A DNA stretch of 64,000 bases, from positions 105,121 to 169,120 of the forward strand of contig CAZHEE010000004.1 of assembly GCA_964531715.1 (NCBI GenBank), in the 5' to 3' direction. This document shows positions 1 through 7,096 of the stretch, piece after piece. The position numbers and the translations under genes are program-made. The notes beneath the pieces are model-generated. The model saw only the letters and a list, made by a program, of their open reading frames with translations, was not told where the DNA came from and searched no databases. Each line of letters starts with the position of its first letter. The stretch's first letter is position 1. This DNA is from UBA1664 sp964531715. Lineage in GTDB: Bacteria; Pseudomonadota; Alphaproteobacteria; Micavibrionales; UBA1664.

Positions 1-1
1 A

Positions 2-76
2 ACAACGGCGACGGATTTTTCTAAATTAAAAGAAGCATCAAAGACGACAAATAATAAGAAAGCAAGCGCAGCATAA
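2..76 (+). CDS. C-terminal tail of a gene entering from the left edge
   Basis: One forward frame is open from the first bases to a TAA at 74-76, while the other two forward frames stop within about 30 bases. The 24 residues are rich in Lys, Ala and Thr and end in KKASAA, which looks like a flexible C-terminal tail. With so short a piece no family can be named and chance is not excluded. Confidence 0.35.
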   Translation, partial: TTATDFSKLKEASKTTNNKKASAA

Positions 77-129
77 GAAATAGTTAACATATACTTTATT
101 TTATCTAAATTTTATGGTAAATTGAAAGT

Positions 130-681
130 ATGACTTATTTCATCCGCTCGAATACTGATATGAAAGTTAAAGCCGCTCCTAAACGGTCAGTGCCAATTTC
201 CCTCTCAATCCTGCTTGGCTCAGGTATGATTATCGGGTTGGTTATTGTGATGCATATGGCTTTATCTGTCTATCCGTATGCGGATCATCGCTTATCGATT
301 TCTGATAATCTTAAAAAACTAACGCTTATTCATGCCACAATGGCGCAACCTGAAACCATTAAAGGTTTAACAAGGGATGAACTGGCGATTTTGCTCAGGC
401 AACCTCAAATTAATAAAAATGAACGGGTTGTGACATCCTGGCATTACCATGGCGAGGCGTGCGCGATTGATATTTATTTCAGCCAAGATGCAGAGAAGCC
501 CGATTACATTGAGTTTCGCCCATTGATGTTGAATAATGATGTTCAGGCGCGTTTTGAACAAACAAGTGACACAACGAACCGCTATTGCCTGAAAGATGTG
601 CTTGAGGCTCAAGGTGTTGATACACCGTCCAGCTTCGCACGGCAGCCTTTGCCATCTTACGATAATCCGTATAGAACATAA
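130..681 (+). CDS. hypothetical single-pass membrane protein
   Basis: The 183-residue protein has a short basic N-terminus (residues 10-20), then one hydrophobic segment at about residues 24-48, then a soluble part with only two cysteines. This suggests an inner-membrane anchored protein with a periplasmic domain. The soluble part contains a WHYHGEAC stretch and reads like a small beta-rich domain, but I do not recognise the family. Start 130 is used, although codon 11 (position 160) is also ATG and neither has a strong ribosome binding site. It lies 90 bases upstream of lysS on the same strand and may be co-transcribed with it. Function unknown. Confidence 0.65.
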   Translation: MTYFIRSNTDMKVKAAPKRSVPISLSILLGSGMIIGLVIVMHMALSVYPYADHRLSISDNLKKLTLIHATMAQPETIKGLTRDELAILLRQPQINKNERVVTSWHYHGEACAIDIYFSQDAEKPDYIEFRPLMLNNDVQARFEQTSDTTNRYCLKDVLEAQGVDTPSSFARQPLPSYDNPYRT

Positions 682-770
682 ATGTCATAAGAATATTGCA
701 GGGATAGCCTGTTCCTGCTAACACTTAATGTTAATTTTCTAAGACATATTAAACCATCAAGGATAGACGA

Positions 771-2765
771 ATGGCGCAGACAGAACCAAAAACTGAAGGA
801 TTAACCGACCCTCGCGAGGCCCGCAAAGCGAAACGAGATGCTTATAAGGCCACCGGTAAAAATCCTTACGCTTATAATTATCCGAAAACGCATGATGCGC
901 TTACCCTTCATAGTGAGTATGAATCACTTGCAGATGGTGATGAAACCACAGATCAAGTTGCGGTCGCAGGTCGAATTATGGCCATGCGCAATGGCGGTAT
1001 GTTCATTGACCTGAAAGACACAACAGGTCGTATTCAGATTTTCAGTCATAAGGATTCAATGTGTGAAGACATGCTCGCCAATCTCGATTATTTTGATTTA
1101 GGGGATATTATTGGCGTGAAAGGAACCATGCGTCGCACACCGCGCGGAGAACTCTCAGTTCGCGCTACTGAAATCGAGCTTGTGACAAAAGCACTTGACC
1201 CTTTGCCGGAGAAGTATCACGGGTTAAACGATATTGAGACACGCTACCGCCAACGGTATCTTGATTTGATTATGAACGATGAAAGTGCGGAGAAGCTCCT
1301 GACGCGGTCAAAAATTGTCACTTTCTTGCGCGACTATATGAATAAACTTGGCGCGGTTGAGGTTGAAAACCCGATTTTGCATCCCATCATGGGCGGCGCA
1401 TCGGCAAAGCCTTTTATGACGCATCATAACGCGCTCGACACACCATTTTATCTGAAAGTCGCTGCAGAACTCTATCTCAAGCGGCTTTTGGTTGGTGGTT
1501 TGACCGACCATGTTTATGAAATCGGGCGTTATTTCCGCAATGAGGGTATCTCGCCAAAACATAATCCCGAATTTACAATGATGGAGGGCAATGCACTTTG
1601 GTGGGATTATAATGATGTTATGCAATTCGTTGAAAATATCCTGAGCGCGCTGGTTCAGCATTTGACAGGCGGCTCGACCAAGATCACTTATGGCGAAAAC
1701 GAGCTTGATTTTGCAGGGCCATGGCCGCGTGAAACTATGTGCGGTTCAATTGAAAAACGCACAGGCGTTAATCCGCTTGATTTTGACCGTAATGCTTTGG
1801 CGACAAAGGCAAAAGAGCTTGGTTGCGATATTCCTGACAGCATGAAATGGGGGGAGATTGTTGCGGAAATCTTCGATGAGCATGTGGAGCATACACTCAT
1901 TCAACCTACCCATATTACACATTTGCCGTATGATATTTCCCCTCTGGCTAAGCTTGACCGCGATGATTCACGCTTGACAGAACGACTTGAAAGCTTTGCC
2001 AATGGCTGGGAAATTCATAACGGATTTACGGAACAGAATGACCCTGATATTCAACAGGCGAGCTTTGACGCGCAGGCCGCCATGCGCGAGGCAGGGGATG
2101 AGGAAGCACAGATGGTTGATGATGATTATGTCACGGCCTTGCGTGTCGGATTGCCGCCCAATGGCGGCTATGGCATCGGGATTGATCGGCTCTCTATGCT
2201 CCTTACAGACTCAACAAATATTCGGGAGATTATTGCCTTCCCGACATTAAAACCGTTGAAATTCTCACCTGTAAAACCTGTTCAAAAGGCCGCGGTAGCC
2301 CTCGCCGATGATGTTGCTGATATTCAGGATTATCAGAATAGGGATGATAATGAGTACCGCTTCGCTGTTGTGGTGAATGGCAAAGAGGAAAGCATTGGGC
2401 GGATTATGAACGCAATCGGGCATTCTATGGCTGGTCTAGTCGGTAAAACGTCGGATGTTAAGGATTTCTGTTTTATTGATTATAAGGATGCAAGTGGAGA
2501 GGTTCACCCTTCAATCTCACATTATCCGACAATTGTATTAAAAGCGAAAAATTCTAATCAGGTTCTTACCGCACGAAATAAAGCCAAAGAGGCGGGTATT
2601 CCTTTCGTTGATTTTACTGAAACAATGACGGTTGGTTCATCCAAGGCTCAACTGGAAGAAACGAAGAAAATCTCAACAGAGGAGCTGAATTATTTCGCTG
2701 TTGCCATGTTCGGCAAAACCGAAGACCTTAAAGCCATTACGGGTAAATTTTCGTTGTATAAATAA
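771..2765 (+). CDS. lysS: lysyl-tRNA synthetase, class II, with C-terminal DUF2000-like extension
   Basis: This cytoplasmic enzyme charges tRNA-Lys with lysine. An OB-fold anticodon-binding domain covers about residues 60-165. Class II motif 2 (RYFRNEGISPKHNPEFTMME) lies near 255-275 and motif 3 (GIGIDR) near 465. Lysine-pocket residues N, F and E are kept in EIHNGFTEQND, but the usual MMEFY has become MMEGN, replacing the pocket tyrosine. At 664 residues it is about 150 longer than the usual enzyme. The extra part (about 520-660) has the KAKNSNQV and FTETMTVG pattern that I associate with DUF2000, a peptidyl-tRNA-hydrolase-2-like fold. An AAGGA lies just upstream of the ATG. The LysRS call is secure; the extension assignment is from memory of the family pattern. 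Confidence 0.93.
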   Translation: MAQTEPKTEGLTDPREARKAKRDAYKATGKNPYAYNYPKTHDALTLHSEYESLADGDETTDQVAVAGRIMAMRNGGMFIDLKDTTGRIQIFSHKDSMCEDMLANLDYFDLGDIIGVKGTMRRTPRGELSVRATEIELVTKALDPLPEKYHGLNDIETRYRQRYLDLIMNDESAEKLLTRSKIVTFLRDYMNKLGAVEVENPILHPIMGGASAKPFMTHHNALDTPFYLKVAAELYLKRLLVGGLTDHVYEIGRYFRNEGISPKHNPEFTMMEGNALWWDYNDVMQFVENILSALVQHLTGGSTKITYGENELDFAGPWPRETMCGSIEKRTGVNPLDFDRNALATKAKELGCDIPDSMKWGEIVAEIFDEHVEHTLIQPTHITHLPYDISPLAKLDRDDSRLTERLESFANGWEIHNGFTEQNDPDIQQASFDAQAAMREAGDEEAQMVDDDYVTALRVGLPPNGGYGIGIDRLSMLLTDSTNIREIIAFPTLKPLKFSPVKPVQKAAVALADDVADIQDYQNRDDNEYRFAVVVNGKEESIGRIMNAIGHSMAGLVGKTSDVKDFCFIDYKDASGEVHPSISHYPTIVLKAKNSNQVLTARNKAKEAGIPFVDFTETMTVGSSKAQLEETKKISTEELNYFAVAMFGKTEDLKAITGKFSLYK

Positions 2766-2805
2766 AGTATTGTCATCCTCAATAAATTTTATTTATATAA
2801 CAACT

Positions 2806-2833
2806 TGTCATCCCGTGCGCAGTCGAGGGATCT
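2806..2833. repeat. left half of dispersed palindromic repeat (family A)
   Basis: The half-site runs TGTCATCCCG...GTCGAGGGATCT. Related complete copies with both halves close together occur at 10582-10657, 15539-15610 and 24761-24847. Here the matching right half lies at 3144-3171, on the other side of a GIY-YIG gene. Confidence 0.8.
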
Positions 2834-2849
2834 GCATACTTAAAAAAAT

Positions 2850-3137
2850 ATGAACAGATATTATTATATATATTTCATAACGAACTGGACAGGAGAGGTT
2901 ATATATACGGGTGTTACAAGTAATTTAAAAAGGCGTATTTATGAACATAAGCATAAATTCGCAAAAGGATTTTCTCAAAAATATAATACCGATAAACTTG
3001 TATATTATGAGATCTCTGAAAATATAGAGAGCGCGATTTTAAGAGAAAAACAAATTAAGCGATGGCGGCGCTCTAAAAAAGATAGCCTCATAAATAAAAT
3101 GAATCCTGATTGGCGAGATTTATATGATGAACTTTAA
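2850..3137 (+). CDS. small GIY-YIG nuclease family protein
   Basis: This 95-residue protein is a stand-alone GIY-YIG domain. The YYIYFITN and VIYTGVTSN strands give the two tyrosine/glycine signature segments at residues 5-24. The catalytic-type Arg is in LKRRIYEH, and the Glu is in the AILREKQIKRWRR helix at residues 62-75. These are typical of the roughly 95-residue family usually annotated as putative endonuclease. It has no extra DNA-binding domain. It occupies the space between two inverted half-sites of repeat family A, starting 16 bases after one half and ending 6 bases before the other. That suggests it belongs to the repeat element rather than to the lysS or nth operons. Substrate unknown. 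Confidence 0.85.
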   Translation: MNRYYYIYFITNWTGEVIYTGVTSNLKRRIYEHKHKFAKGFSQKYNTDKLVYYEISENIESAILREKQIKRWRRSKKDSLINKMNPDWRDLYDEL

Positions 3138-3143
3138 TTATGA

Positions 3144-3171
3144 AGATCTCTCGGCTACGCTCGAGATGACA
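3144..3171. repeat. right half of dispersed palindromic repeat (family A)
   Basis: AGATCTCTCGGC...CTCGAGATGACA is the inverse of the half-site at 2806-2833. It ends 7 bases before the nth start codon, so nth has no visible Shine-Dalgarno sequence. Confidence 0.8.
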
Positions 3172-3178
3172 AAATAAA

Positions 3179-3811
3179 ATGAACAAAGCCCAAATTCATG
3201 AGTTTTTCTCACGGTTGCGAGACGCTGATCCCGAGCCGAAAAGCGACCTTGAGTATGTGAATGACTATACATTATTAGTCGCAGTCGTTCTATCCGCTCA
3301 GGCCACGGATGCAGGCGTAAACAAGGCGACACGCCATCTTTTTCCGATTGCCGATATGCCAAAGAAAATGGTCGCCCTGGGCGAGGAGACCATTCGCGAT
3401 TACATCAGGACAATCGGCCTGTATAAAGGAAAGGCGGCCAATGTGTATAAGCTTTCCCAAATCCTGATAGAACAGCATGGCGGCGCAGTGCCACAAACGC
3501 GAGAAGCCCTGATGGCCTTGCCGGGCGTAGGCAGGAAAACCGCGAATGTTGTCCTTAATATCGCTTTCGGGCAACCGACCATGGCGGTTGACACCCATAT
3601 TTTCCGCGTTTCTAACCGAACGAAACTCGCCCCCGGTAAAAATGTCGATGAGGTCGAGGCGAAGCTTGAAAAGCGCGTACCAAAAGAGTTTGCCATGCTC
3701 GCCCATCATTGGCTTATCTTGCATGGGCGCTATATCTGTAAGGCGCGAAAGCCCGAATGCGCGAGCTGTATTGTCCATGATTTATGCCGCTATAAGAGTA
3801 AAACGATTTAA
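3179..3811 (+). CDS. nth: endonuclease III (base-excision repair glycosylase/AP lyase)
   Basis: The enzyme removes oxidised pyrimidines from DNA and cuts the abasic site. The helix-hairpin-helix LPGVGRKTANVVL carries the catalytic Lys120, and AVDTH carries the catalytic Asp138. Four cysteines at 187, 194, 197 and 203 (spacing 6-2-5) bind the 4Fe-4S cluster. The length of 210 residues is normal for the family. The ATG at 3179 is preceded directly by a palindromic repeat half-site and has no clear ribosome binding site, so translation may be weak or leaderless-like. It is the only gene of its type in the window. Confidence 0.96.
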   Translation: MNKAQIHEFFSRLRDADPEPKSDLEYVNDYTLLVAVVLSAQATDAGVNKATRHLFPIADMPKKMVALGEETIRDYIRTIGLYKGKAANVYKLSQILIEQHGGAVPQTREALMALPGVGRKTANVVLNIAFGQPTMAVDTHIFRVSNRTKLAPGKNVDEVEAKLEKRVPKEFAMLAHHWLILHGRYICKARKPECASCIVHDLCRYKSKTI

Positions 3812-3894
3812 TTTGTAAATTTCGTTGAAAGATGTCATAGTATCCTTGCGTTTGATAGACGCCATGACGACTTGATGTGACTTTTGACGACAAA

Positions 3895-3960
3895 AATGCT
3901 TAAGCACTCTACGACGACTACGACTATCAGTGCTTAACATTAATGCCAATAAAAGGAGAT
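3895..3960 (+). promoter_or_regulatory. cold-shock gene leader: stem-loop and strong ribosome binding site
   Basis: AATGCTTAAGCACT (3895-3908) pairs with AGTGCTTAACATT (3929-3941) with one bulged base and a 20-base loop. The stem ends about 10 bases before AAAGGAGAT (3952-3960). Cold-shock mRNAs often carry structured leaders that alter ribosome access with temperature. That role here is inferred from position only. Confidence 0.5.
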
Positions 3961-3966
3961 ATTCTC

Positions 3967-4179
3967 ATGGCTACAGGTACAGTAAAATGGTTCAACACAA
4001 CAAAAGGCTACGGCTTTATTCAGCCTGATAACGGCGGCGACGATGTCTTCGTTCATATTTCAGCAGTTCAGGCGGCAGGCCTTCGCGGTTTGGAAGAAAA
4101 CCAGAAGGTGACTTATGAAGAGCAGACAGACCCTAAAAAGGGTAAGACTTCTGCAGTCAATCTTCAGGAAGCTGCTTAA
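3967..4179 (+). CDS. cold-shock domain protein (CspA family)
   Basis: The 70-residue protein is a single cold-shock domain that binds single-stranded RNA and DNA. RNP1 (KGYGFIQ) and RNP2 (VFVHIS) are both intact. The start at 3967 is chosen because AAAGGAGAT lies six bases upstream and because MATGTVKWFN is the family's usual N-terminus. An in-frame ATG at 3943 lies before the ribosome binding site and is unlikely to be used. The gene is monocistronic: it has its own structured leader and is followed by two tandem terminators. Confidence 0.96.
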   Translation: MATGTVKWFNTTKGYGFIQPDNGGDDVFVHISAVQAAGLRGLEENQKVTYEEQTDPKKGKTSAVNLQEAA

Positions 4180-4186
4180 TTTTTAT

Positions 4187-4213
4187 ATCTTGGTCAAGTT
4201 GACCAAGATTTTT
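4187..4213 (+). terminator. Rho-independent terminator of the cold-shock gene (first)
   Basis: ATCTTGGTCA and TGACCAAGAT form a perfect 10-bp stem with a 3-base loop, followed by a T-run, 8 bases after the stop codon. Confidence 0.9.
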
Positions 4214-4238
4214 AAGTCTAAATCATTGATTTATAATG

Positions 4239-4266
4239 TCCTGACCAACTTGGTCAGGATTTTTTT
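4239..4266 (+). terminator. second tandem terminator
   Basis: TCCTGACCA and TGGTCAGGA form a 9-bp stem with loop ACT and a run of seven T. It shares the TGGTCA/TGACCA core with the first hairpin but with the arms inverted, as if one derived from the other. Confidence 0.88.
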
Positions 4267-4296
4267 AAGTTTAATGTCGATATAAGTTTTTAACTC

Positions 4297-4361
4297 TGTC
4301 ACCCTGAACTTGTTTCAGGGTCTAATCTGTAAACAAACCCTGAAGCCAATTCAGGATGACG
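4297..4361. repeat. dispersed repeat family D (paired CCCTGAA...TTCAGG hairpins)
   Basis: Two hairpins, TGTCACCCTGAACTTGTTTCAGGG and CCCTGAAGCCAATTCAGGATGAC, lie side by side. Relatives occur at 45459-45522, 46761-46812 and 61114-61181. Confidence 0.75.
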
Positions 4362-4377
4362 ATAGGAGAATGCCATT

Positions 4378-4641
4378 TCAACCGCCGCGCAATCGCCGAT
4401 CGGGGAAGAGCACTCCGACCTGTCTCCCATAGGATGTGATAATCGCCCCGTCAAAATCACCGCGTTCCATCTCCCTTAAAATTTTGGAAAGATGGGTTTT
4501 TGTATCTAAGGTTGAAAACTCCCGATAATTCTCAGGGATTTTGTTTTTTGCCGCGCGGGGAGGAGGGGTAGCATTGCGCTTTTTCTTGTTATCTTCCGCT
4601 CTTTTATGAAATGCGTGATAGATAGAATCATCCTGTAACAT
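4378..4641 (-). CDS. small protein with Phd/YefM-antitoxin-like C-terminus
   Basis: The 87-residue protein has a basic, proline-containing N-terminal half. It is followed by a segment THLSKILREMERGD and then IITSYGRQVGVLFP, at about residues 48-80. That order (helix, ERG turn, I-T-x-x-G-x-x-V-x-V-L strand) matches the N-terminal fold of Phd/YefM antitoxins. No toxin gene is visible next to it; its neighbour on the same strand is the restriction endonuclease. It could be an orphan antitoxin, a regulator of the restriction system, or unrelated. Resemblance is by pattern only. Confidence 0.55.
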   Translation of the reverse strand: MLQDDSIYHAFHKRAEDNKKKRNATPPPRAAKNKIPENYREFSTLDTKTHLSKILREMERGDFDGAIITSYGRQVGVLFPDRRLRGG

Positions 4642-4680
4642 CCACTTATAATAGGAATTTATTCATATTTTGTCAAGCTA

Positions 4681-5592
4681 TTAATATAGACTAATAGTAT
4701 TTTGATAAACTTCAGTTGATGGTAATCCAATAGCATTAATATCAAATTTTAAAGATGGTTCAACACGGCTACTAGCGCTATGTATTCTAAAGTTAATGCT
4801 ATATCCGTGATTTAAAGTAACGGTTTTTGAGTATTGACCACCATTTTTGTTATTAATTGCAATAATAGATGTCGGATATTTCGTTTGTTTTGTTACTAAA
4901 TTGTTATTAAAATTCCAACCTTGAATATGCACAGATTTATCTTTATTCGAAGATATAATCTTATAAAAGTCTTTATGACCAATTAGATAAGCAATAAGAG
5001 CGTGGCATGATTGGGGTGTTTGGCATACTCTTTCTAATTCCTCTGCCCAAGCGTCCAAAAGAGGCCAGTAGATAGTTTCAGCTTTATTGGGTATGCTATC
5101 CCATCTAGCAGTTGAACTAGTTTCCATTTTAATAGAGTTAAGGCGTTCAAAAATAGGATTTACTTTTTCCCAATAAGTTTTTGAGCATCCATCCAAATTG
5201 AGTTTCCAGCTTTTTACAAAGTCGATAGTGGAAGATAGCCGTGGATGCTTTAATGCTTCATGGTTAGTTTTACAAGAAAATCCAATCTCTTTTTGCTGTG
5301 TAATAAGTAAAACATCACGCACATCACCATATTTGCCAGCTTGATCAGAATTAAAAGTAATAAAACTGTTTAAAGAAATATCTAAATTCTTTGCTTCTTT
5401 TGCGATAATATGTGCAACAGCCTTTTGAGCAGATAGGTCAAAAAACGCTTGTTTATTAGTCGGGATAAGCTTGTAAGAATTAAACGCAGAGATACTATAT
5501 TTTGTTTCCTTTATAGCACAACCGGTTTCAGAGCTTAGTTCAGAAGCTAACGCCCATTCAAAAGCTCTACCATTATTTGCTTGTTTACTCAC
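4681..5592 (-). CDS. type II restriction endonuclease, HaeIII family
   Basis: This 303-residue protein cuts DNA not protected by the partner methylase. It shows the HaeIII-family layout: NGRAFEWALASEL at 7-19, KYGDVRDVLLI at 87-97 and EIGFSCKTNHEALKHPRLS at 102-120. Asp93, Glu102 and Lys108 are candidate PD-(D/E)xK catalytic residues. A C-terminal block NFRIHSASSRVEPSLKFDI is also typical. The likely site is GGCC, by analogy with HaeIII. Its start overlaps the end of the methyltransferase gene by 8 bases, so the two are translationally coupled, methylase first. The region is clearly more AT-rich than lysS or uvrB, as expected for transfer. Confidence 0.85.
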   Translation of the reverse strand: MSKQANNGRAFEWALASELSSETGCAIKETKYSISAFNSYKLIPTNKQAFFDLSAQKAVAHIIAKEAKNLDISLNSFITFNSDQAGKYGDVRDVLLITQQKEIGFSCKTNHEALKHPRLSSTIDFVKSWKLNLDGCSKTYWEKVNPIFERLNSIKMETSSTARWDSIPNKAETIYWPLLDAWAEELERVCQTPQSCHALIAYLIGHKDFYKIISSNKDKSVHIQGWNFNNNLVTKQTKYPTSIIAINNKNGGQYSKTVTLNHGYSINFRIHSASSRVEPSLKFDINAIGLPSTEVYQNTISLY

Positions 5593-6631
5593 TAGAATTT
5601 AAATCTTCTTTTATTTTTTTTGCTATAAAATATGCCAGCTTTACAGGTACGGCATTTCCAATCATTTTATAACCATTTCGTACATTATTATAAATAAACT
5701 CATAATCATCTGGAAATGATTGTATTCTTGCACATTCTCTTACGGTTAGTCGACGATATAAATGCTCATAACCTTTTGCAAACTCACGCAAATCTTGTCC
5801 ATCAACTTTAATCATTTTAGGTGCTTGAGGATGGAAGGGTATATGTCGATCGGTCGCTAATATTGTATAAGATTGCTCATCCCATGAACGCACCCTATTT
5901 CTAGACATAAATACAGAAGAATAACCTGAATCAATAAATTCGTGGTTTTTAACTGTATCCGTATCTCCAATTGGAATATCTTCTAAATCGCCAATTGCTT
6001 CACGTAAAGTTACTTTTGTTTTTACTTTATCAGGAAAAACGAATTTTTTGTTAAGGCTATTATGATAACCTATAATAAATACTCGCTCTCTATCTTGAGG
6101 CACACCATAGTCACTCGCCTTTAATAATTTCCACGATATTTTGTAATTACATTCTTCAAGTTGATTTAGTATTTGTAAAAACGAATTATAATTACGTGAA
6201 TGAATAATTCCATGAACATTTTCGGCTACAAAAAACTTCGGTTTGCAATGTTTTATAACACGAATATATTCATCGAAAAGTTTCCCTCTAGGATCATTAT
6301 AACCGCGTTTGGCTCCTGCCTCTGACCATGATTGACAAGGTGGTCCGCCAATTACACCATTAATGTTTTTTGGAATTTCACTATTAGGAACATTCGCTAT
6401 AGATCTACTATCAAATTTTACATCTTTAAAATATTTCTGATAAGACGGTGCAATTGTTTTATCGAATTCATTTGCCCATACCGCTTTAAACCCAGCCTGT
6501 TCAAATCCAATATCCATACCTCCAGCCCCGCTAAACAATGATATTATTGGGCTTCCGTCATTTTTCTTATAATGATGGCGACCTATGTCAATGGACGAGT
6601 TTTGATTTTCAGTACAGGTATGTTCTAGCAT
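5585..6631 (-). CDS. DNA (cytosine-5) methyltransferase, HaeIII-type
   Basis: The 348-residue enzyme methylates cytosine to protect host DNA from the partner nuclease. The C5 motifs are in order: motif I FSGAGG at 33-38, motif IV GPPCQSW with nucleophile Cys99, motif VI ENV, motif VIII QDRERVF, motif IX RRLTVRECARIQSFPDD, and motif X GNAVPV near the end. The target-recognition region contains VFMSRNRVRSW and FHPQAP, close to what I recall of M.HaeIII, although the residues between these anchors differ. The N-terminal 28 residues before motif I are longer than in HaeIII, so an internal start is possible. It lies directly upstream of the nuclease gene in one AT-rich operon. Confidence 0.95.
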   Translation of the reverse strand: MLEHTCTENQNSSIDIGRHHYKKNDGSPIISLFSGAGGMDIGFEQAGFKAVWANEFDKTIAPSYQKYFKDVKFDSRSIANVPNSEIPKNINGVIGGPPCQSWSEAGAKRGYNDPRGKLFDEYIRVIKHCKPKFFVAENVHGIIHSRNYNSFLQILNQLEECNYKISWKLLKASDYGVPQDRERVFIIGYHNSLNKKFVFPDKVKTKVTLREAIGDLEDIPIGDTDTVKNHEFIDSGYSSVFMSRNRVRSWDEQSYTILATDRHIPFHPQAPKMIKVDGQDLREFAKGYEHLYRRLTVRECARIQSFPDDYEFIYNNVRNGYKMIGNAVPVKLAYFIAKKIKEDLNSSE

Positions 6632-6794
6632 TGTTCTATAATAATTAAGTTGATTAATAAATCAATAGTGTATTAAATATAATTCTTAATTGTTAATAAC
6701 TTTGTTCACTTTTTATTTCTTAGTGTCCTTGTGTTTAGGATTGGATTCTGGTATTCGTCGCAATGTTGAAATTTGGTTTGTCGCTTTATAAGAT

Positions 6795-7044
6795 CCCCGC
6801 CTTCGCGGGGAAGGCAAGGGAGGGGGCAGAGGGTATGGCAATAATAATCCATCGTCATTGCACGTTTTATGAAATAAACATGCGCAATTCAGAATGTTGC
6901 GAGATGGATTACACGTATTTGTCTGACGCCAAAACGTGTAACGACGAATTGATTTAGTGTTTTAGTGAACATAGTGTTTCAAAATGGATTGCGGCCTGCG
7001 CCGTAATGACGGTAGGGAATAGACAGGTCCCCGCCTTCGCGGGG
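6795..7044. repeat. two copies of a CCCCGCCTTCGCGGGG hairpin repeat
   Basis: The identical palindrome CCCCGCCTTCGCGGGG occurs at 6795-6810 and 7029-7044. Each is followed by a purine-rich A/G tract that contains GGAGGG. The second copy lies about 50 bases beyond the uvrB stop codon. A related GGATTGCGGCCTGCGCCGTAATGAC motif sits at 6984-7009. The rest of 6632-7096 holds no convincing gene. Confidence 0.7.
6853..6945. repeat. about 90-bp imperfect repeat, second copy near 60004-60095
   Basis: CGTCATTGCACGTTTTATGA is followed by GCAATTCAGAA, then GGATTACACGT and AAAACGTGTAACG. The copy after rpoC shows the same blocks in the same order. The TTACACGT and AACGTGTAA blocks form an inverted repeat with a loop of about 18 bases. 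Confidence 0.65.
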
Positions 7045-7096
7045 AAGACAATGGAGGGACGGGGAAAGCGGGGATGAGACGGGGAAGGCAGCTTGC

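Noticed and set aside
771..2765. Frameshift or two genes in lysS to explain its length
   Set aside because: The frame is uninterrupted and codon use is even across the joint, so it is a fusion, not an error.
6763..6957. 64-codon frame between the methyltransferase gene and uvrB
   Set aside because: It starts in one repeat and runs through another; the composition is that of repeats.
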